DNA of 64,000 nt, taken from Sideroxydans sp. CL21 (GTDB taxonomy: Bacteria; Pseudomonadota; Gammaproteobacteria; Burkholderiales; Gallionellaceae). The stretch lies in NCBI RefSeq assembly GCF_902459525.1, contig NZ_LR699166.1, positions 62,001 through 126,000 on the forward strand, given 5' to 3'. A model generated the notes under the pieces. It ran no database searches. It saw nothing but the letters and a program-made list of their open reading frames with translations, and was not told where the DNA came from. The number at the start of each line of letters is the position of its first letter. The first letter of the stretch is position 1. A program made the position numbers and the translations under genes. This document shows positions 47,926 through 55,787 of this stretch, in pieces.

Positions 47926-48699
47926 TCAGGTCTCCGGATGATGTGAAACTGGTTTGATCGCGGCAAGTTCATGCGCGAACGGAAAGATGTTGCGGTAGCT
48001 GACGTAGAGCGAAGTGAAGCCGAGCGGCAGCAGCAGGATAAGGCCGATATTGAACGGCAGCAGGCTGAGTACCAGCGCGATGACTTGCATGATGATGCTG
48101 TACAGCGTGTACGGGATGATGTTGCGAAAAGACCCGGACAGGCTGGCACTCAGGGCGGCGAGCGGAGCGACGTCGTTGAAAAATATCAGCATGGGGGCAT
48201 ATTGCAGCGCCAGCATCAGCACGCATACCAGCGTGAAACCGACCAGCAGGCTGAATGCCACGCCCGATCCAGAAGCCCACATCGCATCGATCAGCATCTG
48301 CGGATCGGTGGAAGATTTGAAGCTGTCCAGCAGAGTGGATAGCGCATCGCCGCCGATGAACACCATGACGGCGGAAGCGCCTATCATGCCCAGCACGGAG
48401 ATGCCTCCCAGCGCGACCAGACGCGCCGTATGTTTCCTGAAGCCGGCGAACAGGTGGGTCAACTCGACTTCTTCTTCCTCCTCCAGTGCGCGGCAGACCC
48501 GCATGTAACCGGCCATCACAATCGGCATCAACAGTATAGCCAGCAGGGGGCCGAGCACAGGCACCTTGAGTGCGGCGAACATCGCCAAGGCACCGACCAG
48601 GGCAAGGGAGATGGACATCAGCGGGTTGAGCATGATGAGCTGGTAACCCTGTTTGACCCAGGTCCAACCGCGTGCGGGAGCAAGTTTCATGATTTCCAT
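47926..48699 (-). CDS. BPSS1780-family membrane protein
   Basis: The 257-residue protein has about six helices. The N-terminal motif APARGWTWVKQGYQLIMLNP is characteristic of the BPSS1780 group, followed by RALEEEEEVELTHLFAGFRKH between helices. The function is unknown. GAGG lies 5-6 bases before the ATG at 48699; a second in-frame ATG at 48690 is possible. It lies 12 bases after thrB on the same strand. Confidence 0.85.
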   Translation of the reverse strand: MEIMKLAPARGWTWVKQGYQLIMLNPLMSISLALVGALAMFAALKVPVLGPLLAILLMPIVMAGYMRVCRALEEEEEVELTHLFAGFRKHTARLVALGGISVLGMIGASAVMVFIGGDALSTLLDSFKSSTDPQMLIDAMWASGSGVAFSLLVGFTLVCVLMLALQYAPMLIFFNDVAPLAALSASLSGSFRNIIPYTLYSIIMQVIALVLSLLPFNIGLILLLPLGFTSLYVSYRNIFPFAHELAAIKPVSHHPET

Positions 48700-48711
48700 T
48701 TGAGCCTCAAT

Positions 48712-49653
48712 TCAAAGCCAGACGGTTTGCACCGTGGCAATGTGGTTTTGCAGGATACGTTTGAACTGATCCGGGTTGTGCGCATTCACGATCTCGCCTT
48801 CGCGGGGCAAATGCAGGTCGTACAGACGCGATATCCAGAAACGCAGGGCCGCCACGCGCAACGCCATCGGCCATAGTTCCGCTTCCTTGGCGGTGAACGG
48901 ACGCGCGGCATGGTAGGCATTCAGCATGGCGCGCGTATGTCCCCTGTCCAGCTTGCCGTCGGCACTCATGCACCAGTCGTTGACGGTGATGGCGACGTCA
49001 TACAGCAGCTTGCCGGTGCAGGCGAAATAGAAATCGATGAGCCCCCCGACGCGCTCGCCTTCCATCAGCACGTTGTCGCGAAACAGGTCGGCATGTATCG
49101 TGCCGCGCGGAATATCGGCCAGCGGGTGTTTCGCGTGCAGCTCGACTTCGCTGTCCAGCAGGGCGGCGTCCTGGGGTGAGAGGAATTTTCTAACCTGCCG
49201 CGATGCCTCGGCACGCCATACGGCGCCCCGCGGATTGGGCATCTGTTCGCCGAAGCTCAAGCCGGCACTGTGCATTTGCCCCAGCATCGCACCGACCGCG
49301 GCGCAGTGGGCCGTGTTGGGTTGCATTACGGACTTGCCGCTCAGGCGGCTGACGATACAAGCGGGCTTGTAATGCAGTTCGCCGAGGAAACGATTTTTCC
49401 GATCGGCAACCGGGCTGGGGCAAGGTATGCCGTGCCGCGCGAGATGGGCCATCAGGTTCAGAAAAAACGGCAGATCGTCGGACGTGAGTTTTTCGAACAG
49501 AGTCAGCACGAAACGTCCGTTGCTGGTGGTGACGAAATAATTGGTATTCTCGATCCCGGCGGGAATGCCCTGCAATTCGATCAAGGTTCCCAGGGAATAA
49601 TTGGAAAGCCAGGCAGCAATGTCAGCTTCGGAAACGCGGGTAAATACAGCCAT
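48712..49653 (-). CDS. thrB: Homoserine kinase, APH-fold (ThrB type II)
   Basis: It phosphorylates homoserine for threonine synthesis. The 313-residue protein belongs to the aminoglycoside-phosphotransferase-like form found in Pseudomonas and betaproteobacteria, not the GHMP form of E. coli. GIENTNYFVTTSNGRFVLTLFE is the N-terminal nucleotide site, and IHADLFRDNVLMEGERVGGLIDFYFA contains the catalytic and metal aspartates. It lies upstream of the BPSS1780 gene and downstream of the DUF2782 gene on the same strand, a common order in this class. Confidence 0.96.
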   Translation of the reverse strand: MAVFTRVSEADIAAWLSNYSLGTLIELQGIPAGIENTNYFVTTSNGRFVLTLFEKLTSDDLPFFLNLMAHLARHGIPCPSPVADRKNRFLGELHYKPACIVSRLSGKSVMQPNTAHCAAVGAMLGQMHSAGLSFGEQMPNPRGAVWRAEASRQVRKFLSPQDAALLDSEVELHAKHPLADIPRGTIHADLFRDNVLMEGERVGGLIDFYFACTGKLLYDVAITVNDWCMSADGKLDRGHTRAMLNAYHAARPFTAKEAELWPMALRVAALRFWISRLYDLHLPREGEIVNAHNPDQFKRILQNHIATVQTVWL

Positions 49654-49668
49654 ACGGAGGGTCTCGAT

Positions 49669-49998
49669 TCAGAAGCGTTTGATGATCCAGCGCGGAACGC
49701 GGAAGCCTGTGTCCAGGCCTTCCTGGCGCGCGAACTTGCCGTCTCCCTGATCGTCGACCAGGTAATAAGGAGGGCCGTACTTGGGCGTGACCTTGATCAT
49801 GTACAGCCTGCCTCCGACACGATATTCCTCTATGGTCTGCTCGGTTTTCTTGATGATAGTTACCTGCGGCTCCTCGATGGAGTCGTCCGCATTCATCGGC
49901 GGAGGCGGAGGGGGTTCGACCTTGGCGGGAGCTTCCGGCTGAGCCGCATAGGCGCTCAGGCTCAGGCAGGCGATTGCGGCAAGATAAATGGGGCGCAT
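49669..49998 (-). CDS. DUF2782 periplasmic protein
   Basis: The 109-residue protein has a signal peptide ending in AYA, a Pro-rich linker (about residues 30-38), and the conserved core TIIKKTEQTIEEYRVGGRLYMIKVTPKYGPPYYLVD (recognised by its ends) finishing with RVPRWIIKRF. The family, DUF2782, is typically found beside thrB or polA in proteobacteria and has no known function. The ATG at 49998 is selected because it begins the signal peptide; the frame upstream is unrelated. Confidence 0.9.
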   Translation of the reverse strand: MRPIYLAAIACLSLSAYAAQPEAPAKVEPPPPPPMNADDSIEEPQVTIIKKTEQTIEEYRVGGRLYMIKVTPKYGPPYYLVDDQGDGKFARQEGLDTGFRVPRWIIKRF

Positions 49999-50044
49999 GA
50001 TATTTTCCGGTTGGAATGAATGGTCGGATTCTATCCGATACAGG

Positions 50045-50761
50045 TCAAAGATTGAGTTGCATCTCGAGCTCTGCCACGGAAGGCTCGAAGCCGCGAGTCT
50101 CGTAGTGCTTGAAGATGGCAGCGACAATCTGCTCGGGTTCGTCGATGACCTGTATCAGGTCCATGTCGCCGGCCGCGATCATGTGTTCTTCCAGCAGGCT
50201 GGTCCTGAACCATTCCACCATGCCGCCCCAGAACTTGCTGCCGACCAGGATGATGGGCATGCGGCGGGTCTTGCCGGTCTGCACCAGCGTCAGCGCCTCC
50301 ATCAGCTCGTCCAGCGTACCGAAGCCGCCGGGCATCACCACATAGGCGCTGGCGAACTTGACGAACATCACCTTGCGCGTGAAAAAATGATGGAAGGTCT
50401 GGCTGATGTTCTGGTAGGGGTTGTTGTGCTGTTCGTGCGGCAGCTGGATGTTGAGGCCGACGCTGGACGATTTGCCGTAAAAGGCGCCCTTGTTGGCTGC
50501 CTCCATGATGCCGGGGCCGCCGCCGGAGATGACCGAGAAGCCGGCATCCGACAACAGGCGCGCGATTTCCTCGGTGAGCTTGTAATAAGGATGGTCGTGC
50601 GGCGTTCGCGCACTGCCGAAGATGCTGACGGCCGGATGGATGTCGCGCAGGCGTTCGGTCGCCGACACGAATTCTGACATAATGCCGAACACCCGCCAGG
50701 ATTCCTTCGATTGCATCAGCTCGGGCGATTGCATGGGTGGGAGTTTCATATCGTTGTTCAT
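50045..50761 (-). CDS. LOG-family Rossmann protein (TIGR00730 type)
   Basis: The 238-residue protein has the lysine-decarboxylase-like nucleotide fold. The two hallmark motifs are VISGGGPGIMEAANKGA and VVMPGGFGTLDELMEALTL (PGGxGTxxE), which bind a nucleoside 5'-monophosphate. Family members are cytokinin-type phosphoribohydrolases or nucleotide pyrophosphatases acting on AMP-like substrates. It diverges from polA across a 140-bp palindromic element. Confidence 0.92.
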   Translation of the reverse strand: MNNDMKLPPMQSPELMQSKESWRVFGIMSEFVSATERLRDIHPAVSIFGSARTPHDHPYYKLTEEIARLLSDAGFSVISGGGPGIMEAANKGAFYGKSSSVGLNIQLPHEQHNNPYQNISQTFHHFFTRKVMFVKFASAYVVMPGGFGTLDELMEALTLVQTGKTRRMPIILVGSKFWGGMVEWFRTSLLEEHMIAAGDMDLIQVIDEPEQIVAAIFKHYETRGFEPSVAELEMQLNL

Positions 50762-50783
50762 CTTGGACCTCGGCTAACAATGG

Positions 50784-50923
50784 ATGCTTTTAGAAATCTG
50801 ATTTTTTGGGATGCCGCGCAAGGCGCACGGAACGCAGCAACCGAAACATATCATGTAGATAGGCGAGGTTGCGAGTACCGAGCAACGCAGCGATGCGCCC
50901 AAAAAACTAATTTATAAAGGCAT
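50784..50923. repeat. 140-bp palindromic element in front of polA; supplies its Shine-Dalgarno
   Basis: ATGCTTTTAGAAATCTGATT at 50784 and CTAATTTATAAAGGCAT up to 50923 are imperfect inverted ends with TTTTTTGGG / CCCAAAAAA in the stem. The interior has ACGCAG twice and a CATATCATGTAGAT core, as in the 141-bp element before apaH. AAAGG at 50916-50920, inside the right end, lies 7 bases before the polA ATG at 50928. Confidence 0.7.
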
Positions 50924-50927
50924 ACGC

Positions 50928-53711
50928 ATGAAGACATTGTTGTTGGTGGATGGCTCGTCCTATCTGTATCGCGCTTTCCATGCCATGCCGGACTTGCGCA
51001 GCCCGCGGGGCGAACCGACCGGTGCGATCTACGGCGTGCTCAATATGCTGCGCCGTTTGCGTGCCGACTACCCGGCAGATTATAGCGCTTGCGTGTTCGA
51101 TGCGAAGGGCAAAACGTTCCGCGACGACTGGTACCCGGAATACAAAGCGCACCGTCCCCCGATGCCCGACGACCTGCGTTTGCAGATCGAACCGCTGCAT
51201 GAAGTCGTCGCGGCGGCAGGCTGGAACATCCTGATGATCGACGGTGTCGAGGCGGATGATGTCATTGGTACATTGACGCATGAAGCCTCGCGGAATGGCA
51301 CGCGCTGCATCGTCTCCACCGGAGACAAAGACCTCACCCAGCTGGTCAATCCGCATGTCACGCTGGTCAACACCATGAGCAACGAAGTGCTGGACGAGGC
51401 GGGCGTGCTGGCCAAGTTCGGCGTGCCTCCGGAGCGCATCGTGGATTACCTGTCGCTGGTGGGCGACGCCGTGGACAACGTGCCAGGCGTGGCCAAGTGC
51501 GGCCCCAAGACCGCAGTGAAATGGTTGACCCAATACGGCACGCTGGACAACCTGCTGGCACACGCGGATGAAGTGGGTGGCGCTGTTGGCGAGAACCTGC
51601 GTGCCGCGCGCGACTGGCTGCCGCAGGGCCGCCGACTGGTTACCGTGAAATGCGACGTGGCGCTGGACAAGAAGTTCGACGAACTGGCCGCTCCGGCAGC
51701 GGACGCGGAGAAGATGCGCGAGCTGTTCGAACGCTTCGGGTTCAAGTCCTGGCTGCGCGAAGTTTCACTCCCCTCGCCCTCCGGGAGAGGGGCCGGGGGT
51801 GAGGGAACACTCGGTCAAAAACCAGCCCTCACCCCAACCCTCTCCCGGGGGGCGAGGGAGCAAGAGCAACGCCAATTCGAGCAGGCGCCGTTACCATCGA
51901 CGGTCAACGACACCTCCAACTACGAAGCCATCCTCACCGAGGCCCAGCTTGATGCCTGGCTGCATAAGCTGATGGAAGCGAAGCTGGTCAGCATCGATAC
52001 CGAGACCACCGGCCTCGACGAAATGACAGCGCAACTGGTCGGCATCTCGTTCAGCATTGAAACGCATCACGCTGCCTATCTGCCGCTGGCGCACCATTAT
52101 CCCGGCGCGCCGGATCAGCTCAACCGCGAGCATGCGCTGCATAAACTCAAGCACTGGCTGGAAAGCCCGTCGCACAAAAAGCTGGGACAAAACCTCAAAT
52201 ACGACCAGCACATCTTTGCCAATCACGGCATCGCGCTGGCGGGTATTGCCGAAGACACGCTATTGGAATCCTACGTGCTGGAATCGCACAAACCGCACGA
52301 GATGGGCAATCTCGCGTTGCGCCATCTGGGGCTGTCCACAGTCAGCTACACCGACGTGGTGGGCAAGGGCGCGAAGCAGATCGGTTTCGACCAGGTCGAT
52401 CTCGAGACTGCCACGCGTTACGCGGCAGAGGATGCCGACATTACTTTGCAACTGCACCAGACACTGTCGCCACAGCTGCAAGGCCGTCTGGATGCGGTCT
52501 ACAGGCAAATCGAGTTGCCCGCGCGCGAGGTGCTGTTCAAGATGGAACGCAACGGCGTGCTGATCGACAGCACCATGCTGGGCAGACAAAGCCACGAACT
52601 GGGCGAGAAGCTGATGACCATCGAGAAGCAGGCGTTCGAGCTGGCAGGCCAGCCCTTCAATCTGGCCTCGCCCAAGCAGTTGCAGGAGATCCTTTTCGAC
52701 AAGCTGGGCATCCCCTCGAAGAAAAAGACCGCCACCGGCTCGCGCTCGACCGACGAGGAAGTGCTGCAGGAACTTGCGCTCGATTACCCGCTGCCCAAGA
52801 TCCTGCTTGAGCATCGCGGCATGGCGAAACTCAAATCCACCTACACTGACAAACTGCCGTTGATGGTGAATCGCAACACCGGGCGCGTACACACCAGCTA
52901 TTCGCAAGCGGTAGCAGTGACCGGGCGTCTGGCCTCCAGCGATCCCAATTTGCAGAACATCCCGATCCGCACACCCGAAGGCCGCCGCATCCGCGAAGCG
53001 TTCATCGCGCCTGCCGGTTCGCGCATCGTGTCGGCAGACTATTCGCAGATCGAGCTGCGCATCATGGCGCACCTGTCCGGCGACGAAGGCCTGCTCAAGG
53101 CTTTCGCAGCGGGCGAGGACATCCACCGCGCTACCGCCGCCGAAGTGTTCGGCGTGCCGCTGGATGCGGTGAGTAGCGAACAGCGCCGCTTCGCCAAGGT
53201 CACCAACTTCGGCCTTATCTACGGCATGTCCGCCTTCGGCCTTGCCTCGCAACTCAACATCGAACGCGGTGCGGCCCAGCAATACATCGACCTCTACTTC
53301 GCACGCTATCCCGGCGTGAAGCGCTACATGGACAGCACGCGCGAACAGGCCAAGGCACAGGGGTTTGTGGAGACCTGGTTCGGACGCAGATTGTGGCTGC
53401 CCGAGATCAACGGCGCCAACGGCATGCGTCGCCAGGCAGCAGAACGCGCCGCCATCAACGCTCCGATGCAGGGTACGGCTGCCGACTTGATCAAGCTGGC
53501 GATGATCGCCGTGCAGGATTGGTTGGAGAAAGAGAAGTTGGCGACGAAACTCATTATGCAGGTGCACGATGAATTGGTGCTGGAAGTGCCGCAGGCGGAA
53601 TTGGCTCTTGTGAAGGAGAAGGTGCGGGAGTTGATGTGCGGGGTGGCGGAGTTGAGGGTGCCGTTGGAGGTGGGATTGGGTGAGGGGGGGAATTGGGATG
53701 AGGCGCATTAA
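50928..53711 (+). CDS. polA: DNA polymerase I with repeat-encoded linker
   Basis: The 927-residue repair and gap-filling polymerase has three domains. The 5' nuclease (residues 1-280) starts LLLVDGSSYLYRAFHAMPDL. The 3'-5' exonuclease follows from about residue 335 and is probably active because DTETTG (near 356) keeps its acidic pair. The polymerase domain has ADYSQIELRIMAHLSGD near 703, VTNFGLIYGMSA, and VHDELVLEVP near 878. Residues about 282-311 are encoded by two REP A palindromes in the interdomain linker, without loss of frame. The Shine-Dalgarno lies in the upstream repeat. Confidence 0.97.
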   Translation: MKTLLLVDGSSYLYRAFHAMPDLRSPRGEPTGAIYGVLNMLRRLRADYPADYSACVFDAKGKTFRDDWYPEYKAHRPPMPDDLRLQIEPLHEVVAAAGWNILMIDGVEADDVIGTLTHEASRNGTRCIVSTGDKDLTQLVNPHVTLVNTMSNEVLDEAGVLAKFGVPPERIVDYLSLVGDAVDNVPGVAKCGPKTAVKWLTQYGTLDNLLAHADEVGGAVGENLRAARDWLPQGRRLVTVKCDVALDKKFDELAAPAADAEKMRELFERFGFKSWLREVSLPSPSGRGAGGEGTLGQKPALTPTLSRGAREQEQRQFEQAPLPSTVNDTSNYEAILTEAQLDAWLHKLMEAKLVSIDTETTGLDEMTAQLVGISFSIETHHAAYLPLAHHYPGAPDQLNREHALHKLKHWLESPSHKKLGQNLKYDQHIFANHGIALAGIAEDTLLESYVLESHKPHEMGNLALRHLGLSTVSYTDVVGKGAKQIGFDQVDLETATRYAAEDADITLQLHQTLSPQLQGRLDAVYRQIELPAREVLFKMERNGVLIDSTMLGRQSHELGEKLMTIEKQAFELAGQPFNLASPKQLQEILFDKLGIPSKKKTATGSRSTDEEVLQELALDYPLPKILLEHRGMAKLKSTYTDKLPLMVNRNTGRVHTSYSQAVAVTGRLASSDPNLQNIPIRTPEGRRIREAFIAPAGSRIVSADYSQIELRIMAHLSGDEGLLKAFAAGEDIHRATAAEVFGVPLDAVSSEQRRFAKVTNFGLIYGMSAFGLASQLNIERGAAQQYIDLYFARYPGVKRYMDSTREQAKAQGFVETWFGRRLWLPEINGANGMRRQAAERAAINAPMQGTAADLIKLAMIAVQDWLEKEKLATKLIMQVHDELVLEVPQAELALVKEKVRELMCGVAELRVPLEVGLGEGGNWDEAH
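51771..51859. repeat. Two REP family A units, inverted, inside polA
   Basis: CCCTCGCCCTCCGGGAGAGG (51771-51805) and CCCTCACCCCAACCCTCTCC (51826-51859) are inverted copies separated by 20 bases. The 89 bases are translated as SPSGRGAGGEG and ALTPTLSRGARE in the linker between the nuclease domains. Confidence 0.9.
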
Positions 53712-53721
53712 TTAGTATTTC

Positions 53722-53746
53722 CGTTCGTGCTGAGCCTGTCGAAGGA
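53722..53746. repeat. AGCCTGTCGAA-type REP unit
   Basis: CCGTTCGTGCTGAGCCTGTC with GAAGG follows polA by 10 bases. The same core occurs as an inverted pair inside the element at 12558-12690. Confidence 0.6.
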
Positions 53747-53771
53747 TGGGCGAAGCCCGCTGGTTTTTGTT

Positions 53772-54092
53772 CCCTCTCCCTCTGGGAGAGGGCTAGGGTG
53801 AGGGAATACTCGTTGTATTTCCTCTAATCTCAAACCCAACACCGTCGGGGGTAGCCCGACAGCTAGTCACTTTTCTCGTCTTGCCGAGAAAAGTAACCAA
53901 AAGAGGGCGCCCCCGGTTTGCCGCCCTTCGGGTTCCCTCGATATTTCGCCAACAAGCGGGGCTGCGCAACTCGCCCTGGCGGGGCACACAAACCGTGCCC
54001 CACTGCGGAGCTCAAACAGTGCTCGCCTAAACCTCCGCTTGTTGACGAAATATCGAGGCGGCGCTCAGGGGAGGTAAGGCGAAAATCAAAAC
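53772..54092 (+). repeat. Left inverted arm of the composite element
   Basis: It begins with the REP A unit CCCTCTCCCTCTGGGAGAGG, runs through CTCATCTT-free GC-rich sequence with the inner palindrome CTCGATATTTCGCC / GACGAAATATCGAG (about 53936-54055), and ends AAAATCAAAAC. It fills most of the 502-base gap after polA. The remaining 54121-54213 should hold the promoter of the cassette, but the boxes I can see there (TTGATA, TAAGAT) are badly spaced. Confidence 0.85.
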
Positions 54093-54096
54093 TGAA

Positions 54097-54120
54097 TGGT
54101 GGGCAACAAGTTGCCCACCA
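54097..54120. repeat. Inner hairpin, left
   Basis: TGGTGGGCAA, CAAG and TTGCCCACCA form a perfect 10-bp stem directly inside the left arm. Its counterpart on the right has a different but again perfectly paired stem. Confidence 0.85.
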
Positions 54121-54213
54121 TAGTCAAAACAATTCGACTCCGGTACATTGGGTTCTAGCAGACCGACGAGATTGTTGGATATCAAGTTGATAACTGTAAG
54201 ATTGGGATTTCAA

Positions 54214-54636
54214 ATGGATAAACAAAAGAAGTATCTCTTGTTGGGCGCAACGTTAGCTGTGCTAATTTTGATTGGAGGGTATTTGACGTCGATTTATGAC
54301 AGATATCATGTGGCGTCGCTAAATGGTGAGTTAAACACGTTAGCCGAGAAATGCAAAACAGAGACAGCAGGAATGCCCCTATGGGCGCGGGCGCCAGAAG
54401 GACCTTGGACAAAATATCAGAAAATTCCAGCTTTTTGTGATTCCCAAGTCTTTACCAAGTTAGGTGGGGATGAAATTCAAAAGCAACTCGATGAGTTGCA
54501 GTCAACATCGGGCCATGCTTTCAAAAATACAATTAACATTGCGCTATTTGTCTTCCTTCTCTTCGGCGCACCATATGTATGGTATTTCTTGCTTCGTAGA
54601 ATTCGAGAACTTAAAGATGCGATTACCGGAAAATAG
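54214..54636 (+). CDS. Hypothetical two-helix membrane protein of the cassette
   Basis: The 140-residue protein has a helix at about residues 7-27 (LLLGATLAVLILIGGYL), an 80-residue hydrophilic loop with Cys47 and Cys75, and a second helix at about 106-128 (IALFVFLLFGAPYVWYFLL) followed by basic RRIRELK. With the basic ends inside, the loop would be periplasmic. I recognise no family. It lies 11 bases upstream of the HEPN-like gene within the arms and is probably co-transcribed. Codon use is AT-rich relative to neighbours, which suggests transfer. Confidence 0.75.
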   Translation: MDKQKKYLLLGATLAVLILIGGYLTSIYDRYHVASLNGELNTLAEKCKTETAGMPLWARAPEGPWTKYQKIPAFCDSQVFTKLGGDEIQKQLDELQSTSGHAFKNTINIALFVFLLFGAPYVWYFLLRRIRELKDAITGK

Positions 54637-54647
54637 TTAGACCTCAT

Positions 54648-55298
54648 ATGTCCATTCCTGTAGAACTTTCTGACATCTGGGAGTTCCTGAATTCACAGGT
54701 AGTTTGGCTTCATGGCCGCTGGATTGTATATCGACAGATATACGGTACCAATCCGAAACGAATAGATTTGATTAACGAAGCTGCGCCAACATTTTTTTGG
54801 ATGATCGAGCAGTCGTTAATGAATGATGTGCAGCTAACGCTAGTTAAGCTTGCAGACCCATCAACAACTTGTGGGCGGGAGAATTTAACCCTAGAAACCT
54901 TGGTAACTGAGGTTGAAAGAATATCGACTGGTGAACTATCAACTACCATGCGCCAGTCGCTAGTCAATTTTCGTCAGTGCTGTGAAAAAATCAGGCAACG
55001 AAGGCACAAGGATATCGCCCACTTTGATCTTTCAGTTCAACTGGGAAACAAAGCTGAGGTACTTCCCAGTCCGTCACGTCAGGAGATTGAGCTGGCATTG
55101 TTGGAGCTTAGAAAATTCATGAATCTTTTTCTTGATTTCTTTCAAAACACCCAAATGGCGTATGAGCATTTTTCGCTTAGTACGGACGGAAATACTTTAC
55201 TGTTCAGGCTAAAGGAATCTCTTCGCTATGAACAGCTACAATCACTTGGCACCATCCCGCATGAAGATATAGTTCAAAGCACATATCATCTGGACTAA
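54648..55298 (+). CDS. HEPN/AbiU2-like protein
   Basis: The all-alpha protein has 216 residues. LINEAAPTFFWMIEQSLMND, LTLVKLADPSTTCGRENLTL and RQRRHKDIAHFD follow the pattern of AbiU2-type HEPN proteins; R119-H120-x4-H125 fits the HEPN R-x4-6-H ribonuclease signature. Members are linked to abortive infection, but many have no tested function. It is the second gene of the arm-flanked cassette. An RNase role in phage defence is inferred. Assignment rests on motif recognition, not a search. Confidence 0.65.
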   Translation: MSIPVELSDIWEFLNSQVVWLHGRWIVYRQIYGTNPKRIDLINEAAPTFFWMIEQSLMNDVQLTLVKLADPSTTCGRENLTLETLVTEVERISTGELSTTMRQSLVNFRQCCEKIRQRRHKDIAHFDLSVQLGNKAEVLPSPSRQEIELALLELRKFMNLFLDFFQNTQMAYEHFSLSTDGNTLLFRLKESLRYEQLQSLGTIPHEDIVQSTYHLD

Positions 55299-55335
55299 CT
55301 ATTGAAAAGCAGAAATGATGGCAGCTAAATCAAGT

Positions 55336-55360
55336 AGTGTGGGCACGAAGTGCCCACACT
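55336..55360. repeat. Inner hairpin, right
   Basis: AGTGTGGGCAC, GAA and GTGCCCACACT form a perfect 11-bp stem 38 bases after the HEPN-like stop. It is the mirror partner of the hairpin at 54097-54120, with compensating base changes, and may also end transcription of the cassette. Confidence 0.85.
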
Positions 55361-55363
55361 GTG

Positions 55364-55748
55364 GTTTTGATTTTCGATTTCCCCTCCCCTGAGCGCCGCC
55401 TCGATATTTCGCCAGCAAGCGGAGGTTTAGGCGAGCACTGTTTGAGCTCCGCAGTGGGGCACGGTTTGTGTGCCCCGCCAGGGCGAGTTGCGCAGCCCCG
55501 CTTGTTGGCGAAATATCGAGGGAACCCCGAAGGGGCGGCAAACCGGGGGCGCCCTCTTTTGGTTACTTTTCTCGGCAAGACGAGAAAAGTGACTAGCTGT
55601 CGGGCTACCCCCGACGGTGTTGGGTTTGAGATTAGAGGAAATACAACGAGTGTTCCCTCACCCTAGCCCTGATGGAACTACTAGCCATTCGACTAGGCTG
55701 CCAAACAACGTCAGCCAAGTCGCTGGTTATCTCCCAGAGGGAGAGGGG
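55364..55748 (-). repeat. Right inverted arm of the composite element, with 60-bp insertion
   Basis: It is the inverted copy of the left arm. Its outer REP A unit is split: CCCTCACCCTAGCCCT ends at 55670, 60 bases with no counterpart on the left follow (55671-55730), and the unit resumes with CTCCCAGAGGGAGAGGG. The arm makes up most of the 489-base gap before the rlmI-like gene. Confidence 0.88.
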
Positions 55749-55787
55749 ATCAGACCCGAGGAGCTTGAGCCGTCAGGCGACTTCCGA

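Larger units (their letters stand above)
53772..55748. mobile_element. Putative composite element: long inverted arms around a two-gene cassette
   Basis: The left arm (53772-54092) and right arm (55364-55748) are inverted copies. Over the 265-bp inner part I count only about four small differences plus a variable patch near the inner end, so identity is well above 90 percent. Each arm begins on the outside with a REP A unit, contains ATATTTCG-bounded internal palindromes, and ends inside next to a hairpin. The two genes between are AT-rich compared with polA and rlmI. No transposase is present, so movement would need one in trans. The unit is MITE-like; arms of this type are common in proteobacteria as false short ORFs. 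Confidence 0.75.

Noticed and set aside
52260-53708. 482-codon minus-strand frame opposite polA
   Set aside because: It is the reverse of the conserved polymerase domain and contains no start context or domain.
55337-55666. Short reading frames within the inverted arms (also 53793-53987 and 53918-54190)
   Set aside because: They are translated repeat sequence; the same peptide pattern comes from both arms and looks like the false hypothetical proteins often called in such repeats.
55671-55730. Integron attC site
   Set aside because: The 60-bp length and inverted segments suggested it, but the conserved GTTRRRY and RYYYAAC core pair is not present in proper positions.
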